A stretch of DNA of 52,981 bases, taken from the NCBI GenBank assembly GCA_002405915.1, contig DHMS01000040.1, positions 2,667 to 55,647 on the forward strand, read 5' to 3'. Source of the stretch: Christensenella sp. UBA4636. GTDB lineage: Bacteria; Bacillota; Clostridia; Christensenellales; Borkfalkiaceae. Numbering within the stretch: the stretch's first letter is position 1; each line of letters opens with the position of its first letter. A program made the translations under genes and the position numbers. The notes beneath the pieces are model-generated. The model was given only the letters and a program-made list of their open reading frames with translations. It was not told the origin of the DNA and made no database searches. Positions 33,251-41,113 of this stretch are shown piece by piece.

Positions 33251-34582
33251 TCAATTTTCAATTTTCTTTTTCGGAATTGGCAAAATAATGTCCAGGTTGA
33301 ATTTCTCTTCCGCCGCCACCACCGAGATTTCGCCGCCGTACTTGTAGGCTATTCTTTCCATACTCTTCATGCCGAATCCGTGGTAATCTCTGTCTTTCTT
33401 CGTAACGGGCAAGCCGTTTTCAAGCTCTATCTCGCCCGAAAAATAGTTTTCTACGTGAATAAAGAGCATGTCGCCCGCGCTCTGCACGGTAACGCCTATG
33501 CAGCGGTTGTCCACTATCGGCTCTTCCGCTACGCTCTCTATGGCGTTCGAAAGCGCGTTGCCAAAGAGCGAATAAATGTCGGTCGTGTCCATAAAGGAAA
33601 CGAGGTCGCCTTTTACGACGCAAGTCATCTGTATGTTCTTGCTTTCGCACATAAGCTTCTTTTCGGTCAAGATAACGTCGAGAACGTCGTTGCCCGTTTT
33701 AACGGTGCAGTCGTAAACCATAACCGCGCGTTCGATTTCCGCAATGCTTTCTTCCGAAGCGTTTTTCCTAAGCGCGGATATCTGGTGCTTTAAGTCGTGG
33801 CACTTTATGTTGATTAGGTTTATAGTTTCCTTTGAAAGTTCGTATTGTTTTCTCTCTTGCCTTAAAAGTTCTTGCATGCCCGCGACTTCGTGGCGCATAT
33901 CGTCGTTTTCCGTTATGCCCGACTGAACGTACAGTACGAGAATACAACAGATGATAGCGTAAACGCATTCGGCGATGGAAGATAGCCTGTCGCGGTTGGC
34001 GTTGTCGGTGGTGAGGCGCGACATGCCTATGCACAAAATGATAACGGCAAGCGAAATCACCACCTTTCTGTTACGGTTATCGTCGTGCCTATCGAGCCGG
34101 TTGCGCGGCTCGGCTACCAAAAAGTACACGGCAACGTACACTACCGTATACGAGCTTACTTTTACTATGAGCGAAACCCATTCGGCGACTTCGCTTCCGA
34201 AAAACAAAGTCGTGATAAGCCGCGAAACGTTTCTTGCGATATCTTGCGTGGCGTACGCGCCCGAGCAGCAGAACAAAACTTCCGTCATGGGTTCGTCGTA
34301 GGAAAGTTTGCACACTACGCAAGTTAAGGCGAACACGGCGCAATAGAAAATAAAGTTGAAAACGGAGTCTTGAAAATCGTTAACGCCGCTTCCGTAAGAA
34401 AAATCTCTGTTTGTTATGATAGCGTAGCCCGCTTGCAACCAAAACACGATTGCCATAGCCACCGCGCCGTAGCCTAAAAAGCAAACGACGAAGTACTTCC
34501 TTTTGCGGAACGACCCCGCAAAGAGGTATTCCGCAAGCATGATTTCGGCAACCATTAAGACGGGCAACAAAAACGAACTCAT
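33251..34582 (-). CDS. GHKL-type sensor histidine kinase (AgrC-like layout), locus B
   Basis: The 443-aa protein is the same length as the locus A kinase and similar in plan: six or seven membrane helices (about 1-225), linker MQELLRQERKQYELSKET, His in NIKCHDLKHQI (about 268-278), N box FGNALSNAIES, glycine loop HGFGMKSMERIAYKYGG and a lysine-rich end. The membrane half differs strongly from its paralogue, which suggests a different signal. Its start overlaps the RR2 stop by 4 nt (ATGA). It is followed by the hairpin array and then GH3-B. The last codons overlap the TTTCAAY heptad run, so a repeat has shaped its C-terminus. Confidence 0.92.
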   Translation of the reverse strand: MSSFLLPVLMVAEIMLAEYLFAGSFRKRKYFVVCFLGYGAVAMAIVFWLQAGYAIITNRDFSYGSGVNDFQDSVFNFIFYCAVFALTCVVCKLSYDEPMTEVLFCCSGAYATQDIARNVSRLITTLFFGSEVAEWVSLIVKVSSYTVVYVAVYFLVAEPRNRLDRHDDNRNRKVVISLAVIILCIGMSRLTTDNANRDRLSSIAECVYAIICCILVLYVQSGITENDDMRHEVAGMQELLRQERKQYELSKETINLINIKCHDLKHQISALRKNASEESIAEIERAVMVYDCTVKTGNDVLDVILTEKKLMCESKNIQMTCVVKGDLVSFMDTTDIYSLFGNALSNAIESVAEEPIVDNRCIGVTVQSAGDMLFIHVENYFSGEIELENGLPVTKKDRDYHGFGMKSMERIAYKYGGEISVVAAEEKFNLDIILPIPKKKIEN

Positions 34583-35298
34583 TTCACACTACCCCCGAAG
34601 TAGCTTGCAACTTCTTGCAAAAAGGCTTTGCGCTTGGGTTGAGAAATTCTCAGTTGGTCCTTGCCCACCGTAACGTATTCGCCCTTTATGCCGCGCACGT
34701 GCTTTAAGTTGACGAGATAGCAACTGTTGCAAAGCGCAAAGTGCTTGCTTTCTAAGTCTTTCGCAAAAGAGGAGAGCGTACTGCGCGTTTTTATTTCGTC
34801 GTTATCCGCAGTGTGGATAATAACGTCATGATTGATGACTTCCATATATAGAACGTCGGAAGCGAAAACGCGGCGCATGCCGTCCTTGCCGTTTATGTTG
34901 AACGCGTAATCGTCGCGCTTATATTCGAGTCTGTTGCAAATTCTCGTCATCTTCATCTTGAACCCCGTATAGCGCACGGGTTTTAGAATGAAGTCGTAAG
35001 CTTGCACGGCGTAACCTTCGACAGCGTACTGCGCAAGGTTGGTTACGAAAATTATTATAACGTTTTCGTCGCGCTCGCGTATCTTTTTTGCGGCGCGCAT
35101 GCCGTCTATCGTAGGCATTTGTATGTCGAAAAATAATATGTCGGCTTTTTCGGGCGAATAGCTTTCCAAAAGCTTAACCGCGTCGGAGTAACATTCGACC
35201 GATACCGCTTGCCCGCTTTCTTGCGCGAATTTTTCGATATACCCTTTTAGGGTCGCCATTGCCTCCGGCTCGTCCTCGAGGATAATTGTTTTAATCAT
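34579..35298 (-). CDS. LytTR-family response regulator, locus B
   Basis: The 239-aa protein has a receiver (acidic pair LEDEPEA at 6-12, phospho-acceptor Asp in ADILFFDIQMPTIDG) and a LytTR domain (about 135-239: DVLYMEVINHDVIIHT, CNSCYLVNLKHVRGI, LRISQPKRKAF). It is a paralogue of the regulator at 18.6-19.3 kb with the same RR-HK order and overlap. The start at 35298 follows AAGGTGAG. It probably controls the GH3-CBM-GH78 operon downstream; promoter location and gene order support this, but no binding site was identified. Confidence 0.95.
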   Translation of the reverse strand: MIKTIILEDEPEAMATLKGYIEKFAQESGQAVSVECYSDAVKLLESYSPEKADILFFDIQMPTIDGMRAAKKIRERDENVIIIFVTNLAQYAVEGYAVQAYDFILKPVRYTGFKMKMTRICNRLEYKRDDYAFNINGKDGMRRVFASDVLYMEVINHDVIIHTADNDEIKTRSTLSSFAKDLESKHFALCNSCYLVNLKHVRGIKGEYVTVGKDQLRISQPKRKAFLQEVASYFGGSVK

Positions 35299-35372
35299 TG
35301 TTTCTCACCTTTAATTTCGTCTTGTCTTTCCTCCGCCCTTAAAAAGCGACGAACTTACAATACACCGTTTCT

Positions 35373-35400
35373 ATTTTACCACGCTTTTTAAGTTTGTCAA
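35373..35400 (-). promoter_or_regulatory. Sigma-A promoter for RR2-HK2
   Basis: Minus strand TTGACA (35395-35400), 16 nt, TAAAAT (35373-35378). Confidence 0.7.
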
Positions 35401-35544
35401 GAGGTATTTTTAAAATTTTACGGAGATTTTTTTGCTTTACCGCCTTTCGCTATTATATAGCGAATACTTTAAAAATATTTTTTCGCCTCGACCGCTTAAA
35501 AATTCATTTGCGAAAAAATGCTGCGGAAAGGCTTTTTAGGTACG

Positions 35545-35757
35545 AAAAAGGACGGCTATGTAAGCCGTCCGTAAAACTCCCTTTTTAGGGAGAAATTTTC
35601 AAGGCGGAAACGGAAATAAAAACGGAAATTATGCCGCAGGAAGCAGAAACCGCAAATAAAAACTCCCATGCGGAGGAGAACGTTAAACCGCTTTATATAT
35701 TCGCGGACCCGGTAAAGAAAAACAAAAAAACCGTTATCCGCGCCTCCCGTTTCGCCG
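35545..35757 (-). ncRNA. Candidate structured small RNA with its own promoter and terminator
   Basis: A minus-strand unit of about 213 nt starts just after a TTGACA/18/TAAAAT promoter and ends in a perfect hairpin GGACGGCT-TACAT-AGCCGTCC (35550-35570) followed by TTTTT. The 5' segment GGCGAAACGG (35747-35756) pairs with CCGTTTCCGCC (35603-35613), closing a domain of about 150 nt. Further short stems lie inside, and a CTCCC/GGGAG hairpin precedes the terminator. There is no credible coding frame. The size and closed rod-like shape resemble 6S RNA, but I cannot confirm the class. The remainder of the 35299-35949 gap holds only the RR2 and M18 promoters and AT-rich DNA. Confidence 0.5.
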
Positions 35758-35763
35758 TAATTT

Positions 35764-35793
35764 ATTTTATCATTACGGAAAGGTTTTTGTCAA
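35764..35793 (-). promoter_or_regulatory. Promoter of the candidate small RNA
   Basis: Minus strand TTGACA (35788-35793), 18 nt, TAAAAT (35764-35769). Confidence 0.65.
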
Positions 35794-35887
35794 GGACTGA
35801 AAGGCTTTTTTCGTATTGAAATTTCAGTTTTTTTTAAGTTGCGTTTATACTAACTAAAAAACATGTACTTTTTTACCCCTCTTAAAC

Positions 35888-35916
35888 TTGAAATTATGCG
35901 AAAAATATGCTATCAT
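35888..35916 (+). promoter_or_regulatory. Sigma-A promoter for M18 aminopeptidase
   Basis: TTGAAA (35888-35893), 17 nt, TATCAT (35911-35916), 33 nt before the start codon. Confidence 0.7.
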
Positions 35917-35949
35917 TAACCTATCGAAGCAAAGGAGCTTTATTTTATT

Positions 35950-37200
35950 ATGGATATAAAACAATTTCTCGATAGTTCCTACACGGCGTTTCAAGCCGTG
36001 GAAAACGGGATAAAAATGCTTGCGGAAGCGGGCTTTGAACGCATAGACCCCGCAAAGTCGCCTAAAACGAAAGTCGGCGGCAAATACTTTTTCACGGTTA
36101 ACGCGACCACGCTTATCGCTTTTAAGGTAGGCAAAGACAAAAAGTTTTACGTTGCCGAAAGCCACACGGACTCTCCGGCATTGAGGATAAAAGGCAACAA
36201 AACGATAGACAGCCCCGAGGGAAAGAGATTGAACGTAGAAAAATACGGCGGGCTTGTGCTTTTTTCCCTCGTCAACTCTCCGCTTAAAATCGCGGGCAGA
36301 ATTGTCGAAAGAACGGAAAACGGCGTAACGGAAAAGAACGTCGTATCTTCCTTCACCGTCAATATCCCCGCGCTCTGCATTCACCATAACGCAGAAGTAA
36401 ACGACAAGCTTTTCTTATCCGTGCAAAAAGATATGCTTCCGCTCGTCGGAAATATCGACGGCGTATACTCGGTTTTAAGCGATAACGAAGTTATAGACGG
36501 GGATTTGTTCGTCGTCCCCTCTACGCCCGCGTTCGTAAGCGGCGTACACGGCGAATATCTTTGTTCGCCGAGAATAGACAACTTAACGAGCGTTTACGCT
36601 TCGCTCAACGCGATAATCGCCTCAGAAGGCGACGGCATACAAGTCGCTTGCTGTTTTGACAACGAGGAAATCGGAAGCTTAACAAAGCAAGGCGCAAACT
36701 CCGCGCTTTTAGAGAACACTCTGCGCTTTATAATGCGTTCCTTAGGCGGCACCGAAGAGGACTTTACCGCTGCCGTAAGCGACGGCTACATTCTTTCCGT
36801 CGACAACGCGCACGCCGTTCACCCCGCCCACCCGGAAAAAAGCGACCCCGTCGAAAAAGTAGTAATGAACGGCGGAATAGTCATAAAACACCACACAAAC
36901 TACTCTACCGACGCGCTTTCTTCGGCGATTTTAAAAACAATTCTCGACAAAGCGGGCATAAAATATCAAGATTACTACAACAATTCCGATATCCGTTGCG
37001 GCGGCACGATAGGGCTTGTAACGAGCGCGCGGCTTAACATGAAAGCTTGCGACATAGGATTGGCGCAACTTGCAATGCACTCGGGCATAGAAACGGTAGG
37101 TTCAAGCGACATTCCCGTGATGGAAGCTTGCATAAAAGCATTCTTTTCAACAACCCTTTCGGTAGACGGCGCAAACACCGAAATTTCGGTTAAGCTATAA
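35950..37200 (+). CDS. M18 family aspartyl-type aminopeptidase
   Basis: M18 enzymes are cytoplasmic dinuclear zinc aminopeptidases that form tetrahedral dodecamers. The 416-aa protein keeps the metal ligands: His in AESHTDSPALRIKGN (about 71), Asp in SPRIDNLTSVYA (about 215), Glu-Glu in CFDNEEIGSLTKQGA (about 240), Asp in SVDNAHAVHP and His in LAMHSGIETVG near the end. Length is close to the usual 420-450. The start at 35950 follows AAAGGAG at a rather long 12-nt spacing. It stands alone on the plus strand; the intergenic repeat zone follows. Preference for acidic or neutral N-termini is not readable from the sequence. Confidence 0.93.
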   Translation: MDIKQFLDSSYTAFQAVENGIKMLAEAGFERIDPAKSPKTKVGGKYFFTVNATTLIAFKVGKDKKFYVAESHTDSPALRIKGNKTIDSPEGKRLNVEKYGGLVLFSLVNSPLKIAGRIVERTENGVTEKNVVSSFTVNIPALCIHHNAEVNDKLFLSVQKDMLPLVGNIDGVYSVLSDNEVIDGDLFVVPSTPAFVSGVHGEYLCSPRIDNLTSVYASLNAIIASEGDGIQVACCFDNEEIGSLTKQGANSALLENTLRFIMRSLGGTEEDFTAAVSDGYILSVDNAHAVHPAHPEKSDPVEKVVMNGGIVIKHHTNYSTDALSSAILKTILDKAGIKYQDYYNNSDIRCGGTIGLVTSARLNMKACDIGLAQLAMHSGIETVGSSDIPVMEACIKAFFSTTLSVDGANTEISVKL

Positions 37201-37222
37201 GCCTAAAAAAGATAAAAGTCAG

Positions 37223-37237
37223 CCTATAAGTCGATTA
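37223..37237 (+). repeat. CCTATAAGTCGATTA repeat, copy 6
   Basis: Exact 15-bp match, 23 nt after the M18 stop codon, preceded by AAAAGTCAG and followed by TC. Confidence 0.85.
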
Positions 37238-37469
37238 TCAACTAAATTGAAAGTTGAAAATTGAAAATTGAAAGTTAAGGATATACTTATTATATATTAT
37301 TAAAAATCTTCTTTCGCTCGCACTTTATGTGCGAATATCGATTGCCGATAGGCAAGTTGAAAATTGAAAATGGAAAATTGAAAATTGCGGACGATTAAAA
37401 GTTGAAAAATGACCGACAACTACTTTCAACTTTCACCTTTCAACTTTTAATTATGCGGATACACGCATT

Positions 37470-37552
37470 ATCCCCTCATCCACCGTCGCCGCGACGACGG
37501 TCCCCCTTCCCCACAAAGATTTTTTCAAAATCGGGGGAAGGTCGGTGTGGGT
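37470..37552 (+). repeat. REP-like palindromic element, copy 2
   Basis: Shares 51 identical nt with the reverse strand of 33134-33216, then diverges at the small hairpin loop and matches again over GGGGGAAGGTCG. It contains the palindrome CCGTCG/CGACGG and the pair CCCCCTTCCCC...GGGGGAAGG. Confidence 0.9.
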
Positions 37553-37689
37553 AGAGAGCAGCCGCAACGCGACGATTTCCATTTCCCACAAATGGGAAGG
37601 TCGATGTGTGACACGCATTTTATCTTTCAATTTTTGCAAGCGCGCGCAGTGCGCATATCCACACCTTTCACCTTTCAACTTTCAACTTA

Positions 37690-37730
37690 AAAAAATCTTC
37701 CTTATATCTTTCGACATAAGGAAGATTTTT
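37690..37730 (-). terminator. Terminator after the 1-phosphofructokinase gene
   Basis: AATCTTCCTTAT (37694-37705) pairs with ATAAGGAAGATT (37716-37727); a minus-strand run of seven T residues follows the stem. Confidence 0.9.
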
Positions 37731-38651
37731 TTATAGCTTTGCTACTTTTAGGTTTTCAAGGATTTCAAGGTACTTTTCCTTTGTGAAAAGGTTGGTTCCC
37801 GGGGTGGTTATCGAAGCAGTGCCGGCGGCGACCGCTCGGCGCAAAATTTCGGGTTTGTCCGCGCCCTCTATCGTGGCTACGCACGCCGCCGCGACCATAC
37901 TGTCGCCCGCGCCGACCGTGGAGTTGACCGCAACGTTTTCGCTTCTGCAAAAATAGCTCGTCACGCCGTCGGTGAAAATCGCGCCCCGCCGACCGAGGGA
38001 AAGCATTACGTTTTCCGCTCCGCCGTCTATTATTTTGCGGCACCCGTCCACCATTTCTTCGTATGTTTTATACTTTTCGCCCGTAAAATCTTCAAGTTCG
38101 GCGATATTGGGCTTCGCCATGTACACGCCCGCTTTGAGCGCGGCGGCAAGCCTCGTTTTTTCGCCGTCAACGACGACTTTAGCTTTGCCCGCGGCTGTTG
38201 CCAAGGAATAATAGTATTCGTCGTCCACGCCGCGCGGGAGCGACCCCGAAATTATCACGATGTCGCTTTGAGCCGATTTTTCCTTCACGAGTTCGATAAG
38301 TTCCGCCTGTTTTTGCGGCGAGACCTTGTCGCCTTTGTCGTTTATTTCCGTCATCATCGACTTGCCGTCGATTATCTTATAGTTGACCCTCACGCCGCCC
38401 TTGTTCCAGACGAATTGATTTTCAATGCCTTCGTTTTGTAAAAACCTTGAAAATTGTTTTCCGCCTTTTTCGAACATGAAACCCGTTGCAAATGCTTCCG
38501 AGCCGAGCCGCGTTATACCGATAGCCGCGTTCAAAGCCTTTCCCGCAAGATTTTCTATTTTATTGTCGAGCCTGTTGAGCCTGCCTATTTTAAAATCTTC
38601 TATTTCAATCGTGCAATCCACGCAGGGATTAGGGCATACCGTCAATATCAT
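37731..38651 (-). CDS. PfkB-family 1-phosphofructokinase-type sugar-phosphate kinase
   Basis: The 306-aa protein starts MILTVCPNPCVDCTIEIED, the typical opening of 1-phosphofructokinase/tagatose-6-phosphate kinase (FruK/LacC type). It contains NLAGKALNAAIGITRLG, the substrate region ISGSLPRGVDDEYY and the catalytic NSTVGAGDSMVAA (Asp general base, about residue 253). FruK makes fructose 1,6-bisphosphate from fructose 1-phosphate. No fructose PTS or FruR gene is adjacent, so the substrate is uncertain. The start codon overlaps the stop of the EF-G-like gene by one base (TAATG), so the two are translated together. A strong terminator follows. Confidence 0.88.
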   Translation of the reverse strand: MILTVCPNPCVDCTIEIEDFKIGRLNRLDNKIENLAGKALNAAIGITRLGSEAFATGFMFEKGGKQFSRFLQNEGIENQFVWNKGGVRVNYKIIDGKSMMTEINDKGDKVSPQKQAELIELVKEKSAQSDIVIISGSLPRGVDDEYYYSLATAAGKAKVVVDGEKTRLAAALKAGVYMAKPNIAELEDFTGEKYKTYEEMVDGCRKIIDGGAENVMLSLGRRGAIFTDGVTSYFCRSENVAVNSTVGAGDSMVAAACVATIEGADKPEILRRAVAAGTASITTPGTNLFTKEKYLEILENLKVAKL

Positions 38652-40696
38652 TAGCTTTCCGCCTTGAGCTTTTTGGCTTCGGCAATAATTTTGTCTGCGG
38701 CAATCGGCGGAACTTCTTCGTAACGAACGAATTCCGTCGTGAATCTGCCTCTGCCCTGCGTCATCGAGCGCAAATCGATAGCGTATTTCGTAAGTTCGCT
38801 CTGCGGAGCTTCCGCCGTGACTATCGACTTGCCGTCTACCTGGTCGGTGCCGAGAATTCTGCCGCGGCGTTTGTTTAAATCGCCCATTATATCGCCTAAG
38901 TAGCTATCGGGGATAGTTATTTCAAGCTTCGTTATAGGCTCTAAAATGCACGGAGAAGCCTTTACGACGCCCTCTTGATACGCAAGCTTAGCAGCCGTTA
39001 TAAAGGCTATTTCCTTGGAATCTACGGGGTGATACTTGCCGTCGAAAAGCGTGCATTTTAAGTTGACCATCGGGTAGCCCGCAAGCATGCCTTCCTTGAC
39101 CGCTTCGCGCAAGCCTTTGTCTACCGCGGGGATAAACTGTTTAGGAACGGCACCGCCGACAACCGCGTCGACGAATTCGTAGACGCCGTCCTCCGCGCCC
39201 GGTTCGAACCTTACCCAGCAATCGCCGAACTGACCCGCGCCGCCCGACTGCTTTTTGTGTTTGCCTTCCGCCTCGGCGGTTTTTCTGACCGTTTCGCGGT
39301 AAGCTATTCTCGGTTCTTTAAGCACCGCTTCCGAGCCGAATTTAGTCTTTAATTTTTTGCAGATAATCGCAAGTTGCGTATCGCCTAAGCCGGAAAGGAG
39401 CATTTCGCCCGTTTCGGCGTTCTTTTTAACTTCGAACGAAATATCTTCGTCTTTTAACTTTCTAAGTCCCGAGAAAACTTTGTCCTCGTCGCCCTTTTTA
39501 GCCGCGTAAACCGCCATAGAATAAACCGCGGCGGGAAGTTCCATCGGAGGGAAAGCAAAGTCGGAAGAAGAAGTGAGCGTATCGCCCGTAGAGGTGTCCG
39601 CAAGCTTAGCTACCGCGCCTATATCGCCCGCGATTATATTTTGCGCGTTGTCCTGCTTTTTGCCTTTGATAAAGTAAAGCGCGCTTATCTTTTCGTCCTG
39701 ACCCTTGGTCGTGTTTTTGAGCGTCATGCCCGGGGCTATCTTGCCACGGATAACCTTGAACACATTTAGCCTGCCGACAAACGGGTCGACAATGGTTTTG
39801 AATACGCGCACGACCGTTTCGTCCTCGCCGACCGGCAAATCTTTATACAGTTCGCCGCGCCCTTCCTCGGGTGACGGCATTATCGCGACTATTTCGTTTA
39901 AAAGGTTGATAACGCCGAGGTTTTGCGCCGCCGAGCCGCCTACTACGGGGATTGTGTCGCCCAGAACAAGACCTTGTTTTAAGCCCGTGATAATCTCGTC
40001 GTTGGAAAGCCAGCCCGTGTCGAGGAATTTTTCGATAAATTCTTCGCTCGTTTCCGCCGCCGCTTCGGTAAGCCCGGCTTTGAGCATTTCTATCTCTTCC
40101 TTCATCTCGTCCGGCACTTTTACTTCGAGCCGTCCGCCCTTCTTGAACTCGTAAGCCTTGCCCGAAATAACCGAAACGTAGCCTTGCATTTTGCCGTCCC
40201 TTATAACGGGCGCATGCATAGTCGCTATTTTTTTGCCGTACATCGCGCGGAATGCTTCAACCGTCGCCACGTAATCGGCGTTTTCCTTGTCTATTCCGTT
40301 AACGAAAATCATCGTCGGAATATTGTTCTTGATGCAATAATCGAGGCAAAGCTCCGCGCCGACCGGCACCGTGCCGTTTGCCCCCGTAACTATAACCGCG
40401 CCGTCCGCAACGGATAACGCTTCTATCATTTCGCCCTCGAAGTCAAAAAAACCCGGAACGTCTATAACGTTTATCTTAACGCCGTTATACTCGCCGTAGC
40501 CCACCGAAAGGCTTATCGAAGTTTTTCTGGCAATCTCTTCCGGGTCGAAGTCGGAAAAGGTGTTTCCGTCCTCAACTCTGCCCTGTCTGTCAAGGGCATT
40601 CATGTTGACGAGCATAGCTTCGGCTAAGGTCGTTTTGCCTTCGCCGGCATGCCCGATGAGCGCAATGTTTCTGATGTTTTTTGTAATGTAGTCCAT
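38651..40696 (-). CDS. Elongation factor G-like translational GTPase (divergent paralogue)
   Basis: The 681-aa protein has the EF-G domain order: G domain (about 1-260), domain II, III, IV (GAGQFGDCWVRFEPG, about 460-475) and V (YLGDIMGDLNKRRGRILG). G motifs are altered: the P-loop is GHAGEGKT rather than GHVDAGKT, G3 is DVPGFFDFEGE rather than DTPGHVDF, and G4 is NGIDKENADY rather than NKMD. This fits the EF-G-like (FusA2-type) group rather than the canonical factor or ribosome-protection proteins. GTP binding is plausible, though the missing His in G3 could alter hydrolysis. Role unknown. It has a good promoter at 40779-40807. Confidence 0.9.
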   Translation of the reverse strand: MDYITKNIRNIALIGHAGEGKTTLAEAMLVNMNALDRQGRVEDGNTFSDFDPEEIARKTSISLSVGYGEYNGVKINVIDVPGFFDFEGEMIEALSVADGAVIVTGANGTVPVGAELCLDYCIKNNIPTMIFVNGIDKENADYVATVEAFRAMYGKKIATMHAPVIRDGKMQGYVSVISGKAYEFKKGGRLEVKVPDEMKEEIEMLKAGLTEAAAETSEEFIEKFLDTGWLSNDEIITGLKQGLVLGDTIPVVGGSAAQNLGVINLLNEIVAIMPSPEEGRGELYKDLPVGEDETVVRVFKTIVDPFVGRLNVFKVIRGKIAPGMTLKNTTKGQDEKISALYFIKGKKQDNAQNIIAGDIGAVAKLADTSTGDTLTSSSDFAFPPMELPAAVYSMAVYAAKKGDEDKVFSGLRKLKDEDISFEVKKNAETGEMLLSGLGDTQLAIICKKLKTKFGSEAVLKEPRIAYRETVRKTAEAEGKHKKQSGGAGQFGDCWVRFEPGAEDGVYEFVDAVVGGAVPKQFIPAVDKGLREAVKEGMLAGYPMVNLKCTLFDGKYHPVDSKEIAFITAAKLAYQEGVVKASPCILEPITKLEITIPDSYLGDIMGDLNKRRGRILGTDQVDGKSIVTAEAPQSELTKYAIDLRSMTQGRGRFTTEFVRYEEVPPIAADKIIAEAKKLKAES

Positions 40697-40778
40697 AATC
40701 GTTTTCCCTACCTGTCATTTTATTTCGGCTTTCCGCCGTTTCGTTAGCAAAGTTTCCCTTGCGAACCTTATCGTTATA

Positions 40779-40807
40779 ATTATACAAGATAATCGACTTC
40801 ATTTCAA
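40779..40807 (-). promoter_or_regulatory. Promoter for EF-G-like gene, with a partial 15-bp motif in its spacer
   Basis: Minus strand TTGAAA (40802-40807), 17 nt, TATAAT (40779-40784). The spacer contains AAGTCGATTA, ten bases of the dispersed motif. Confidence 0.75.
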
Positions 40808-40938
40808 GGGGGTTTTGAAAAATTTTTCCTCATTTTCACAAACTTTTTTGTTTTTAAAAAACAAATTTGCCCGTTTTGTCCGCCGCTCGCGCACACTCAT
40901 CGGTTGCGCTCATTTTCTCGATATAAAAACGGGATTTT

Positions 40939-41090
40939 TTATCACGAAATCATGCCACTTTTGAGGGTCGTTTTTCACGAAATCATGGTGTTTTTTGAAG
41001 CCATTCATCACGAAATCATGGTGTTTTTCGGTGCTGTTTATCACTAAATCCCGCCACTTTTAAGGGTTATTTTTCACGAAATCATGTTTT
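40939..41090 (+). repeat. 33-bp minisatellite, about 4.5 copies
   Basis: The core TCACGAAATCATG starts at 40942, 40975, 41008, 41041 and 41074: exactly 33 bp apart each time. Copies 1 and 4 share CCACTTTTRAGGGT; copies 2 and 3 share GTGTTTTT. One plus-strand frame stays open from an ATG at 40953 for 31 codons with an 11-residue repeat (FHEIMVFFEAI then HHEIMVFFGAV), with no ribosome site. It has no distinct spacers, so it is not CRISPR. The rest of the 40697-41202 gap is AT-rich without a gene. Confidence 0.9.
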
Positions 41091-41113
41091 TCAAAAAGAT
41101 TAAAAAGGCTAAA

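Larger units (their letters stand above)
37201..37690. repeat. Composite intergenic repeat zone
   Basis: This 490-nt stretch holds no gene. In order: the 15-bp motif copy 6 (37223-37237); TTGAAAR heptads (37246-37276); a GCGCACTTT/GTGCGAATATCG hairpin with a GATAT-type linker (37316-37357), inverted with respect to 33.06 kb; more heptads; the REP-like element copy 2 (37470-37552); a shorter partial copy (about 37573-37606); a GCGC/GCGC-ATATCC unit; and final heptads. It matches the 32.97-33.26 kb zone piece by piece in reverse orientation. Confidence 0.85.

Noticed and set aside
35631..35819. 62-aa plus-strand frame before the M18 gene
   Set aside because: No ribosome site, unlike any family I know, and it overlaps the better-supported minus-strand structured RNA.
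33134..37552. Inverted repeats as ends of a composite transposon
   Set aside because: No transposase or integrase lies between them and the genes inside are ordinary chromosomal ones; a REP-like element explains the ends better.
37451..37678. 75-aa frame across the composite repeat
   Set aside because: It translates the REP-like element and heptads; no independent coding signal.
38651..40696. Tetracycline-resistance ribosomal protection protein
   Set aside because: The G motifs and domain IV loops fit EF-G-like paralogues, and there is no resistance-element context.
40942..41087. CRISPR array at the regular 33-bp repeats
   Set aside because: The whole period is 33 bp and neighbouring units match across most of it, so no unique spacers exist; no cas gene is nearby.
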